A stretch of DNA of 64,000 nucleotides, from NCBI GenBank assembly GCA_029298735.1, contig JANSLP010000050.1, positions 1 through 64,000 on the forward strand. Reading direction: 5' to 3'. Below, one piece after another: positions 41,107-51,334 of this stretch (positions are counted from its first letter, which is position 1; each line of letters starts with the position of its first letter). The notes below the pieces were generated by a model. That model ran no database searches. It was not told where the DNA came from and saw nothing but the letters and a program-made list of their open reading frames with translations. This DNA is from Ophiostoma sp. CBS 140.51 (taxonomy: Eukaryota; Ascomycota; Sordariomycetes; Ophiostomatales; Ophiostomataceae). Position numbers and translations under genes: made by a program.

Positions 41107-43435
41107 TGTTGGTGTTGTCGAGTGAGTGATTTGCCTGGTCTCGATCGGAGGGTGAGGAGAGTGGTGGTTGCGGTGTGGAGGGAGAGAAGAGAAAGAGGCC
41201 AAGATAGGAGGAGGGCGAGGAGAAGCAAATAAGGGGAAGGAGATGCTGCGATCCGAGCGCGCGACTGCCAGAGACAGACCAGAGACAGCAGAATCGGACA
41301 GTGGGTCAGGCCGGTCGGTCGATTATTTCTCCTAGTCCGGGATTGGGCGGACGACGGCCGGAGATGTGAAAAACAGGAAGGGGCGAGTCTGAAATCAAAA
41401 GGGAAAGAGCAGACGCGACCATGAAGAAAGAAAGGAAGGAAAGGGGGCAACAAAAGCAACAATCTCAGTCCCAAAAAATTATGGCCTGTCCCGCGGGAGA
41501 GTGGGAAGGGGAAAGAGCGATGGTCCTAGAGGCTAAAGAACATGCGTTACAGGGGTGATTTTACTGGGGGCGCTACGGGGGGGATGAACAGTCAGGACAG
41601 GGGACTTTGATCCAGATTTTTTCTTTCGCAGTGATTTTTTACTGCCAAATCTCAGTATGGACGGTCCGTTGTCCGTCCACTCCCTCCCCTTTTGTGCTGT
41701 CGTTCTTTCCCAAGAAAAATAAAAACAACGCCAAAAAGAAAACACGACCGGAAATTACAACGTCCGCGCTTGCCCAAATGCAATACAAGGCGCTAGACGG
41801 GCCATCAGGTGGGGGCTTTTGAGGGGCCCTTGATGGTTGCATCGCTCTTTCCCTTGTTTCCCTCCTATTTTTCTTCTCATTGCAAGCTCCGCAGTGGCCA
41901 GTTTTGGAGTGGTTATGGTGCTATCAAATCTGATTGTGAATACGCCGTCGCAAAGACGGGTAACGAAGGTTACGAAAAGACAGGCGATCACAGAACGCGG
42001 AAAGAAGAAAAGGGAGAATTTAGAGATTAGAAAAATCGGAGCTAGACTCATTAAAACCACCACTTGCGACACGGGCGTTGCAAATGTAAGGGAAACAGGC
42101 CAAAGTAGCTGACTCCGTTCTTTCCTTCTACGGTTCATATGCAAGCAAGTCTACTTCTGCCGTACGTGGATTCCACTCGATAAACTCCGTTCACACCAAC
42201 ACACAAAACGGCACACATGGCCAGATGTGGAAGCCACGGCTGTCAAACCTCGCGCATCTGTGTGGTCCAAAGGGATGCAATGAAGGAACGCCTGCTCTGT
42301 CATCCATCCCATTCCTCCCCGCTGTACTGCCGCAGGCGGTCAACCTTTTTTGTTGGGGAAGTAGCGAATGCGAATAAGAGACAATCGAGCTGCAGGCAGG
42401 CACTATTGGCGAATCAGAGGGCGCTGTTGGATGGCAAAATGCATGTGCTTGCTCGTACTCGTATGCGGGCGGTGACTGTGGTGTTCTGGTTCAAAAAAGT
42501 CTCCGCCGGGCGGAATTTCAGGGCCTTTTCAGGGCCTCAGGGCGGGCACAGGGCGCACAGCGCCTTCGTATGTTGTGCACGACGTCGTCACTTGCCATTT
42601 CTTGCCATTCTTGCCAATTGCATTTCAAAAACGCGTATCTTTCTTTCCAAAGTGCAAGAGGGGCATTACTCCTGCTTTACTCCGGGCATTCTCCGGTCGC
42701 GCTTTCCCTGAGAACGAAGCCCTCCAGTGGGCAAAACAGCAACTCATCTCAATAGTGCCACAAACAGGATTCGGTCCTTCCGGGTGCCCCTTGCGGCGTT
42801 CTTCAGGGGCAGCGTCCAGTAAAAGCACACAGCGTGCGACCGCCGCTTGGTTGGTCGAATCCCAGCGGACTGCTATTGGCCAATGGCGTGCTAGTCTCCA
42901 AGTCCAGTCATCTCGGCAATATGCTCCAAGTTTTGCGTGGTCGTGTTCACCGCCTTTTCTGTCCGAGCGAAGGAATGCGCGAAGGATCGCCGGCTGTCAG
43001 TGCACGCTACAACCAGATCCGCCAGCTGGCAAATGAGGCAGGCACAACAGACAGTCAGCTACAGTAGCCTTGCGCTATCTCCAACGTCCACCAAAATAAT
43101 GACTAGGGACACAAGGCTCGGAGCCACCTGTCAGCAGACGAGGCTGCGATGTTTGTTGACTTTTATGATCAGTTTTTACTTTGATTTCCATTTGAGATTG
43201 GATATGGAAGCGGTCCCAAAATAACCTAAAAATCTTCGTGATTGATGCCATCCAACGAGCAACGACGAAATGAACATCACGATCAAAATTATGACGAACG
43301 AACAATTAACTATACGAGAGAGCCTTCCGTGGACTCTCCCTTCTCAATCATAAGAAATGGTCTTGTGACTTTTCTGGGACTTACCGGACACGCCTCACGC
43401 CGTCCCGGAGCAGGTCGCCGGTGCCAACTCGTTTC
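41107..43435. other. ERG5 upstream region
   Basis: 2.3 kb with no supportable gene. The minus strand is pyrimidine-rich for about 350 bp upstream of the ERG5 ATG, fitting its leader. A TTGCCATT-type triple repeat lies at 42592-42619 and resembles that at 1152-1169. Open frames such as 42217-42711 have no domain. Confidence 0.5.
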
Positions 43436-44183
43436 CTAAGATCCCCGGTTGATGTTATCACAACCACCTCTATGAGATGCATCAAAACAGGACGAGCAAC
43501 ATAAAAGCCTCATCACAAGGCCAGTATTCTTGTTCACATCAAACCCATAAGTAGCGTGGACGCCAACATAGAGTAACACTGGACAAACAAATCCCCTGTA
43601 ATACATCTTGGCCCGAGTCTTTACGTATCGCGCGCATCGGGAGGAAGGACTTGGCCAACTCACCGAGTATTGCTTTCCGCCGTTTTCTCGTGACCGAGTG
43701 CCGACGTCTCATTGTTCTGATGGTATGTTCTAATCGCCATGTCATCATTCGAAAGAAACAAGGCAATTGTCCAAATCTTCCCAATATAGCAATCCGATTC
43801 ATCCCATATTGATGGAGGGACGGGAAATCTAGGGATCGAGTGACAAGACTGATCATAAGGCAAGGCCACTACAATATAACTTTACAGCCCTCTTTCAAAC
43901 TTTATTTTGGCACAAGAACCTTACAATTTGAGATTGAAACAACATGACATCCAGGCACCCCCGATTGCATTTTGACAACAAAACAATCGCACCAAGGCAG
44001 CAAACATCAAGGCAGCATCAAGGCATCCTCTTTCCTACTTTTTTGTAGACAATATGCATTCAAATCTCAATCGCTAATGTCCGGGGTCTCTTTACACCAT
44101 TTTGTCAATGACTGCATGTGTAGTCTTCTCACATGGTCTAATCGTAGGACCTTCCTCTTTCGGTCGGTCTGAGACCTTGGCTC
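43436..44183. other. Spacer with a weak two-exon signal on the minus strand
   Basis: On the minus strand an open frame ends at a GTGAGT donor at 43663. A TTACAG acceptor at 43596 then restores a frame that stops at 43436 (intron about 68 nt, phase preserved). No start codon or domain is found, and the encoded residues resemble no family I know. This could be chance. Confidence 0.2.
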
Positions 44184-44648
44184 TCATCGATAGTGACGAC
44201 GCAAGGCAACACTACCCTCGTGATAGGAAATACGCAGAACTAGGACTTGCAGATATTCAGAACTCGTAAAGTTCTTCATTTTCAGTTTCTCTTTCTCAAT
44301 ACTCTTAAGATTTTGCTTGGCGCGGCGCCTCGCGGGTAAATCGACAGGATAAATCCTCGACAACAAGGCATACGTATTCTGGATGTACTGAGTATAGATA
44401 CAAACGAATAGAGGCATAATAGAATAAGAAACGCGGTCCCGCTTCATCTTGTACTGAAAGAAGAAGAACAAGATATCTGTCAATCTGAGATGTGACTGCT
44501 AACACTTTCGCTCTGCCTGCTACTCATCGTCCCGTTTGTGGCACAGATGTTGTTCCAAAACTCTGACTCCCACTGAAACGCGTGCATACCGAGTATAAAA
44601 ATCTTCCGAGAAAAATTGCTTGACCACGAGACAGTCAGGATTTTCATC
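44184..44648 (-). pseudogene. Possible unassigned exons or gene remnant
   Basis: Reading the minus strand, a long pyrimidine tract ending in TTTCAG at 44649 precedes an open stretch (44648-44523, beginning DENPDCLVVKQFF). This ends in a TAG. About 70 nt later a second pyrimidine tract and TTTCAG at 44454 precede an 89-codon frame (44453-44184). That frame is of mixed, protein-like composition and includes YPVDLPARRRAKQ and YLQVLVLRISYH, ending at TGA. The two cannot be joined in phase with any good donor, so this is either a decayed gene, part of a larger unrecognised gene, or chance. No family is recognised. Confidence 0.25.
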
Positions 44649-46075
44649 CTGAAAGAGGGCAGGAAAGGAAAAAAGGGAAGACTCAGGACCAAGAGACTGC
44701 CTTCCTGTACGTCTTGACTACCATTTAGCTTATCTACGCCCTTGCGTCTACACTACACCATGGGGTCCAGGAGATGTGCACGAGACAATACACAATTTTG
44801 TGACGGACATTCTCTTACGCTTTTCATGTTTTTCCTTTTCTTTCTTCTTATTCTGATCTTACTTCTTCTCTGTACAACGTGCTGTCGTGATGGTTTACCA
44901 CCAAGGTATCGACACATGGAGAAAAAAGAAAGGAGGTGTGCCTGTGGCTGTGAACTATCATAAAAGGAGGGGTTCATAATGGAAAATGTATATATATGTG
45001 CGACGGTAATAGTCACGGCAGCCAAGCCGACCTGAGTCATAAGGCAGCAAAGTGACTAAAACAATAGGCGAGGCCTTGGACCATACAGAGATGACGAAAC
45101 AGGTTCGCTTTCCATGCCTTTGGGGGGTTGTTTGGGGTGGGAGACAAGCAATATGGGAGGGTACGGGGACAGACCGTGCTTGTCATAACGGCCTTGGCAT
45201 TTTGGCAAGGTACCACTTTTGGTATATAAGACGAAAAGTATCCTCGGGGATGCTGCAGCTACCCTATTGGGTCATAGGACTACAAAGTGGGAGAGACATC
45301 TACGTGCAAAACATAACAATAGCAGTCGAGAAATAAAAGGGAAGGCATCGGCCAGACGCGGGCTGCGGCTGGTACCGGGAGGCTGTTTTCCTATTCCGGG
45401 TGTGTGGCAGTGAAGAAGAGGAGTGACCACCTAAACAAGACAGTCACGAACATGGAAAGGGAGGGTAGAAAAAGGCGCCGGGTAAGCAATCGAGTTCCTC
45501 CGTTGCTTGCCTGGTGACGTACAAAGCTTAATCTACATGGAGAGGAGCAGGATGATGAGTAGACAACAGACGAAACTACAACAGGAAAGGATTGTTGCAT
45601 GCTGCGGTAAGGCATCCGGTCCGGTATTAGTCCTGCAACAAGCAGCAGGACTTCCAGGCAACAACTGAGGACTTTGGACTTGCGTGTAGGACAAGACTCA
45701 GGCATCCATTATTTTCATGTGTAAGTGGGAAGCCTTGGCTCCAGCGAAAACATCATCACGGCTCCCCAGGCTTGCGTCCTATACCGCAAACAATAATACC
45801 TGGGTACCTGGATACTCCATACTTGGCTCTCCTCCTTACTATGGCCGTCTTGGTTCTCTTCGCGTATATATATCCTCATCTCCTCGACCTCAAATATCAG
45901 GTTCGTCAACAACATTCAAACAATCAAACACAGATACACAATAACACACCAGGCACTATTGATACCCCTTTTCTTCTCTCTTACCATAAACACAAACAAC
46001 ACAATACACCCTCCCCACCACATATTTAAACCATCCCATCACACCAACACTACACTACACTACCCTACCGCCATC
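44649..46075. other. Spacer and promoter of the small protein at 46076
   Basis: 1.4 kb without a supportable gene. TATATATA at 45865-45872 lies about 200 bp before the ATG at 46076, and a C/A-rich leader (45900-46075) follows it. Confidence 0.5.
45865..45872 (+). promoter_or_regulatory. TATA box candidate for the 46076 gene
   Basis: TATATATA about 204 bp upstream of the start codon, followed by an A/C-rich leader nearly free of ATG triplets. Assigned by position. Confidence 0.4.
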
Positions 46076-46468
46076 ATGAACTACTCCAGCACCAACTCGT
46101 ACTCCTCGACCAACTACCACAGTGTCGACCGCGACACGGCCCGTGCCTTGATCAACGACATCACGTACAAGCCCTCGGCCGACGAGATCGCCGCCATGGA
46201 GCGCCGTGAAGCCGAGTACCAAGCTGCCAAAGCTGCCAAAGCCGCTCGGAAAGCGGAGAAGAAGGCACACAAGAACCACAGAGACGCCTCTTCGTATAAT
46301 GCTGCCGACGCCTACACCTACGCCTACACCCACACCTCGGGTGGCGCTGACGACAAGGCCTCTGTGTTTAGTGACGACAGCTCGCGCACATATAGCAGCT
46401 TCCGCAGTTTGTTGTCCTGCAAGAACCACAACAGCAAGGAGAAGCGCAACAGCAAGGAGAAGAAATAA
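46076..46468 (+). CDS. Small Lys/Ala- and Ser/Tyr-rich protein of unknown function
   Basis: Single exon, 130 residues. Its GC3-rich codon use matches the confident genes and contrasts with the flanking spacer. The N-terminus is Ser/Tyr/Asn-rich. Residues about 38-67 form a predicted charged helix of Ala/Lys/Arg/Glu (EAEYQAAKAAKAARKAEKKA; about 49-68). A Tyr/Ala/Thr-rich stretch follows, then a Ser-rich acidic patch (SVFSDDSSRTYSSFRS) that looks like a phosphorylation target, and a basic KEKRNSKEKK tail. There is no signal peptide or membrane segment. I do not recognise a family; a small stress- or development-related fungal protein is possible but is a guess. The start follows an A/C-rich leader with a TATA box in place, which supports a real gene. 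Confidence 0.68.
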   Translation: MNYSSTNSYSSTNYHSVDRDTARALINDITYKPSADEIAAMERREAEYQAAKAAKAARKAEKKAHKNHRDASSYNAADAYTYAYTHTSGGADDKASVFSDDSSRTYSSFRSLLSCKNHNSKEKRNSKEKK

Positions 46469-48114
46469 GGCTGTTGTGAATACGGAGAAGAAGAGGTCGC
46501 TCTTCTCTCAAAAGTAAGGCGACACGAACTTTCACAACAACACAGCACAACATTAGACTTCTTGCTGTGACGATGAGCAAGAACCAACCCGCCGCACACG
46601 ACACGAAACCATACTTACTCACTGGATTATCTGTTATACACACAACTCGGTTTTAGAGCTGGTACCCGTGTCGCGGAGATCCCACCCTCGGTCTGGACTG
46701 ATGATATGAGCAGCTCATTTTAACACGGCGAAAAAAAATGATGGCCAGCCGGACCAAGAAGAGGAGGAGGGCGGTAATGGCGGAGGACGGAGTGGCAAAC
46801 CGTACATATGTTGGCCTTGCCTTACAACGGTTGATATTAGATGGTATTACTATCCAATAGGCCACGAGGGCCACGAGGTGTCCGACAAGACGTGGAATGA
46901 TAGTAAAGCATCGTTCATTTGTTCGTTCATTTGTAACTTCACATGGCTTGAACATTTTCGAAGAATGATTTACTTTTTGTCTCCTTTGCCTTCTTCAAGA
47001 CATTTATTATTCTCTCACTATTCATACTGGACATGAAACATATTTTCAAAACACCAAGGTGCAATGATATGCTGTGACATGGTTGTTTGTCGTGATATGC
47101 TTCAATTAAGCTATCTGACTGTCCGCTTCTACACACATTCTTAAATCCAAGAAGCAGTCTTTTGCCGCCTTGTTATTCGTACCCTGTTACTAAACCCAGT
47201 CCAAGGAAAAGGGGAATCAAGAGAAAACCCGGGCTCTGTTTTCTAATACAAGAGACAAGAGAGAAATAGAAGTGGCCTCCCATCCTGAGCATATATGAAA
47301 GACAAGGTCGAAATAGATATAAGAGACACAGAAGACATCATTTCACAAGCCTCGCCCCAATAGGAAAAGGTATTCAACACAGGCAAGAGGCAAATGGGAG
47401 ATAATAGAAAAACAAGAGCCATTTTTAGTATGAGAGGTAATAGTAGTAAAAAGGGAGTTAACTAAAACGAAAATAGAGTAAAAGGAGGTAAGGTAACAGG
47501 AAATCTAAGATGCAGGAAGACAAGAAAATGAAAAACAACCACTGGTGAAAACAAAAGTTATTTATAGTCTATCGATTACCAGTCCCGTCCGTGATAAAAT
47601 GAAAAATGCAAAGCAAACATACCGCCGTTGTTCCAGTCTTGTGATGCCAACATGGGTCATTGTCTTTTTTTGTCTTGTGAAAGTGGAGGGGATTCGGGAA
47701 AAGAATGAACAATATGCGTGTGTTGTGAGGGGGAAAGGGGGAGGAAACTGATGAGACAAAAACAAAAACAATAGCAGCAAACAGGAGAGAGAAACAACGG
47801 CGAGTGCAGGTAGATGACAGAAACAACGGGAAAAAAAGATGCAGAAATGACATGAAAACAAGAAACGTAAATAACAGTTTTCGACAGACCACCAAACAAC
47901 GTAATTGCAAATAAAAGAGATAAGCGGGTAACAAGGGAGGTGAGAAGACTTTAGGAAAATAAAAACGCCGCAGATGCGAGGATAATACCGGTAGCCGTCC
48001 CAGGGAGAGAGAATTGACAGTAGAAAAAAAGGAAATAAAAGTGAAAAAAAGAAACGATACAAGGAACTTTTTACATCAGTCTGCCGCCATTCGCTGTGCT
48101 TTTTGGGGAGTGAA
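46469..48114. other. Convergent spacer, small-protein gene / zinc-finger regulator
   Basis: 1.6 kb of AT-rich DNA between two 3' ends, purine-rich on the plus strand from 47400 to 48060. That fits a long T-rich 3' UTR of the minus-strand regulator gene. No gene seen. Confidence 0.5.
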
Positions 48115-51100
48115 TCAGGATTCCGTTTTGACCGAAGAAAACGCAGGCGCCCTCTCTACAATCTTTGGCAAAGGTGTGAAGAGGTTGACAAAGTCGAGTG
48201 TCAGGTCGGTAGAGCCGTATCCTTGATCAATGTCGCCAATGGAGCCGAGTTCCTCGCCGCGAGTAGCACCATCTGACATCACCCAAGACTTGAGAGACTT
48301 GAGCAAGTGGATAACCTGACAGAATCGTTGGTCTGAAGGAAGGTCTAGGTGCGATGGCTTTGTATTTTGAAGAAGATACTTGCCGAGCCAGAAATAGTGA
48401 ATGCCGTCCCTAGAAAAACCCTGCCGCCGAGGATTGTTCGACATTGGCTGAAATTGGTTCGCCATGTCCACATCCCAGTTGCGCTTGAACTTATCGAGAG
48501 CAGTCGAGAAGGTCTTGACTGTCTGTGGCGAGACGAGGTTTCCGACAGGGGTCCCACGTCCACTGCTGTTGGCGCTCGCATTTGCCGACAAGGCGTTGTC
48601 TTTGCTGTGGTTCACCCAGTCAAACTGAGACAATGGTGTACCGCTGCCCAGAGCTACGCTGCCCTCTGACTGCGCACGTCGAAGTAGGGCCAAAAGCGAG
48701 TGAATGACGAGAAATTTGCCGTACAAGTTGGTTGTCCCCGTCTGGATTTGATAGGAAGGGTGCAACAACGTATGCAAAACATAGTTGATTTCTGGCTGCC
48801 GCACACGTTGAGTGCCGTCCCGGTTGCGTTGATAGCACACCTCAGGACCGTGCAGCCCAAGTGCTTCGGCACACTCTTGTGCATCGTCCGCTTCCCAGAC
48901 AGCATCATCTGCAGGGAGAGGGATGGACACCTCGAGCGGGTCGAACAAAGGCAGCGTATTGAAATACAATGTAAAGGCGGCGTCGCAGGTAAGAATGCTG
49001 TGCATGATGCGGATCCGCTTTTCCTGATCAACCCAAGCTCTCCAATCGAACGGTGCCCCGTTGGATGATTGGATGTCCACACTGGGTTGATGAAAAACGC
49101 TAAACGGCAACATGGGCGAGGATGCGTGGGAAGAGACCTGCATCAAGTTTGCCTTGCGCGAGAGCAAAGCAAGCAGAGGCAGAATCTCACGCCCTCGTTC
49201 ACGCTGCTCTGGAGTGCCATTCCAACACAACAGCATCAGCATAAGCATGATTGCCTGCAACTCTTCGACGTCGCGCGTGTTTCCGGCGAAGGAACCGTCT
49301 TCGTATTTGAGATCGAGCGAGTGGTTGTCGGCAACCGTAGCAGTGGGTAGGGCGGCAAGCATATGAGACTGGCTGCGCAAGGCAGCATAAACCACATCAG
49401 TCATTTCGCGCACCTGGCTGGGGGCGAACGTGTTGGCGTAGCATGCACCAATGCAGGCCATGGCAGAAAGTAAACCGGTATAGGCTTCTAATAAACTAAA
49501 AGTAGGAACATGAAGAACTGGAAAATGGACGTGAAAATGGATGTACATGTCGAGAAAGGTTTTGATATTCTCGGGAGAGAAACACATCCTCATAGTCGCG
49601 GCAACCGAAGGGTCGATTGAGAAACTAGGTTGGAGGAAGGTGAGTATTTGGGTCGAGAGTTGCAGGAATAGATCCGGGTCCTGAGCTTGCTGAGGCGGAC
49701 CCCAGAGACCATAGTAGAACAGTTGCTGGTCACTGGGTATATTGTCATCATGACCTCCTTCCGCTTGAAGGTCGGCGGCGCCGGGGCGGGGCGCTTTAGG
49801 TTCTGGCCTGGTTGCGTCCTGCGTCTGCCCAGAATTAGCTGGGGAACTTTGACTTTGATGAAGGACGTAGTAGGGGTTGGGGTGAGGGTTGGGGGGATAA
49901 TGCGCACCGGACTGGAACATCTGGGCCCAATCAAGGCCCGCCGGGTGGGGGGCGGGGTTCTGACCAGCGAACATGGGCATGCCGTTCTGGCCGCCGTTCA
50001 TGTTGTAGTTGGCTAGCTGGGGGTTCATGCCAGCGCCGTTGTAGGCGGCAGACTGCTGGTAGCCCTGACCGTTCTGGCCGTTAGCCTGAGCGGGGGCAGG
50101 GGAACCGTTAGTCACACCGCCCTGAGCACCGCCAGGGGCTGCGCTGCGCTGCTGGTTGGGGTCAGTAGTGGCGCTGTTGGAACGCGAGATCTGGTCGGCC
50201 TGGTCGTTGGGCAGGTTGTTTTGCAGACCATCAGTGTTCGCGGGGATCAGGCCGAAAGGGTGGACTATGCCGTCACCCTGGACGTTGCCCATGCCGTTGA
50301 TGTGGTTCATGTCGCCCTGCTCGGCCAGGTGCTTCTGCTGCTGCTGGCTCTTCTTGACGTGGGCGTGGGGGTGCGACAGATGGCTGACGCCTGTGGGGTT
50401 GCCACGACGGATCGAGCACTTCTGGAAGTGGCGCTTCAGAATATCACTGCGCGAGAAGGTGTCTCTACACAAAACGCACATGTACGGGCGGTCGCCAGTG
50501 TCTAGAATTGTTAGGTTTGAAACGGGGTGGCCAAAAAGGAACCCAAAAAGGAAACAAGTAAAACTTACGACGCAGGAGATGACGCTTCAGGTGCTTGGCA
50601 TGCAGGTACGTCTTCGTGCAGTGGGGGCAAGGGAACTTGCCGTCCGCATCCTTCTGGGGGATTTGGTTCTTGTTAACGGAACCAGCAGCGGGAGGGGCGG
50701 GACGGCCAGGAGCGCTGGGCAGAATGCCACGACGGCCCTGGGAGCCAACCACGTGGGTTGGGGGCTCGTTGTCCGGGAGCATCGTCTGAGGCATCAGCGG
50801 GCTCTGAGCATAGGGCGACTGCATACCCTGCTGCGGCATGACGCCGTTAGCGGGCATGGGGCGCAGGATTGGGGGACCGCGGTTGCCCGGAGCGGGAGCG
50901 GGGGCGATCGGCTGAGGGTGGGCCATGGTGGTGGTGCTCTGCGGCAGCATGGCAGACGAGGTGGGCGCGTACTGGTGGGTAGGCTGGTAGTTACCCGGCA
51001 TCATCTGGTACGAGCCACGACCACCGTTGGTGTTGGGGGGAGGGGGGTAGTTGTTCATGGCGGGACCCGGAGTGTTGGGAGTGGCGGGAGTGCGCGGCGT

Positions 51101-51334
51101 GTGCGGGTAGCTGCCGTACGGGGTGCCGGTTTGCATAATACCGTTGCCCTGCTGCTGCTGGTGCTGCTGATGATGCTGCTGGTGCTGCTGAGGGTGCTGC
51201 TGGTGCTGCTGGTGCTGGAGTGGCGGGAGCGTATGCGGCTGGAGGTTGTTCTGGGGGGTGGACGCGCCGGATGTAGGATAGGACGGAGTCGATGTGCCGT
51301 TAATCACATTAGACGAGTAGTGGGAGCCGTCCAT
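48115..51334 (-). CDS. C2H2 zinc-finger transcription factor with fungal-trans domain
   Basis: Exons 51334-50569 and 50501-48115 (GTAAGT...TTCTAG, phase 1, 67 nt) give 1050 residues. Residues 1-225 are Gln/His/Pro/Asn-rich, encoded partly by CTG/CAG-type repeats. Two tandem zinc fingers lie at about 232-284. The first is CPHC-x12-HLLRRH, whose last His (256) is created by the splice and begins the linker HTGDRPY. The second is CVLC-x12-HFQKC, a C2HC variant. A disordered Asn/Gln/Gly/Pro region follows. From about residue 525 to 830 there is a helical region with the character of the fungal-specific transcription factor domain (HFHVHFPVLHVPTFSL, LLSAMACIGACY, the WRAWVDQEKRIR stretch). The domain order is that of fungal C2H2/fungal-trans regulators. 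Target genes are unknown. The gene is preceded by a very long gene-free region. Confidence 0.93.

Noticed and set aside
42217..42711. 164-codon plus-strand frame
   Set aside because: Random-looking Cys/Arg/His composition, overlapping frames of similar length on the other frames.
42831..42880. TGGTCGAATCCC resembling a tRNA T-arm
   Set aside because: No matching acceptor stem, D-arm or anticodon arm could be fitted in the surrounding 90 bases.
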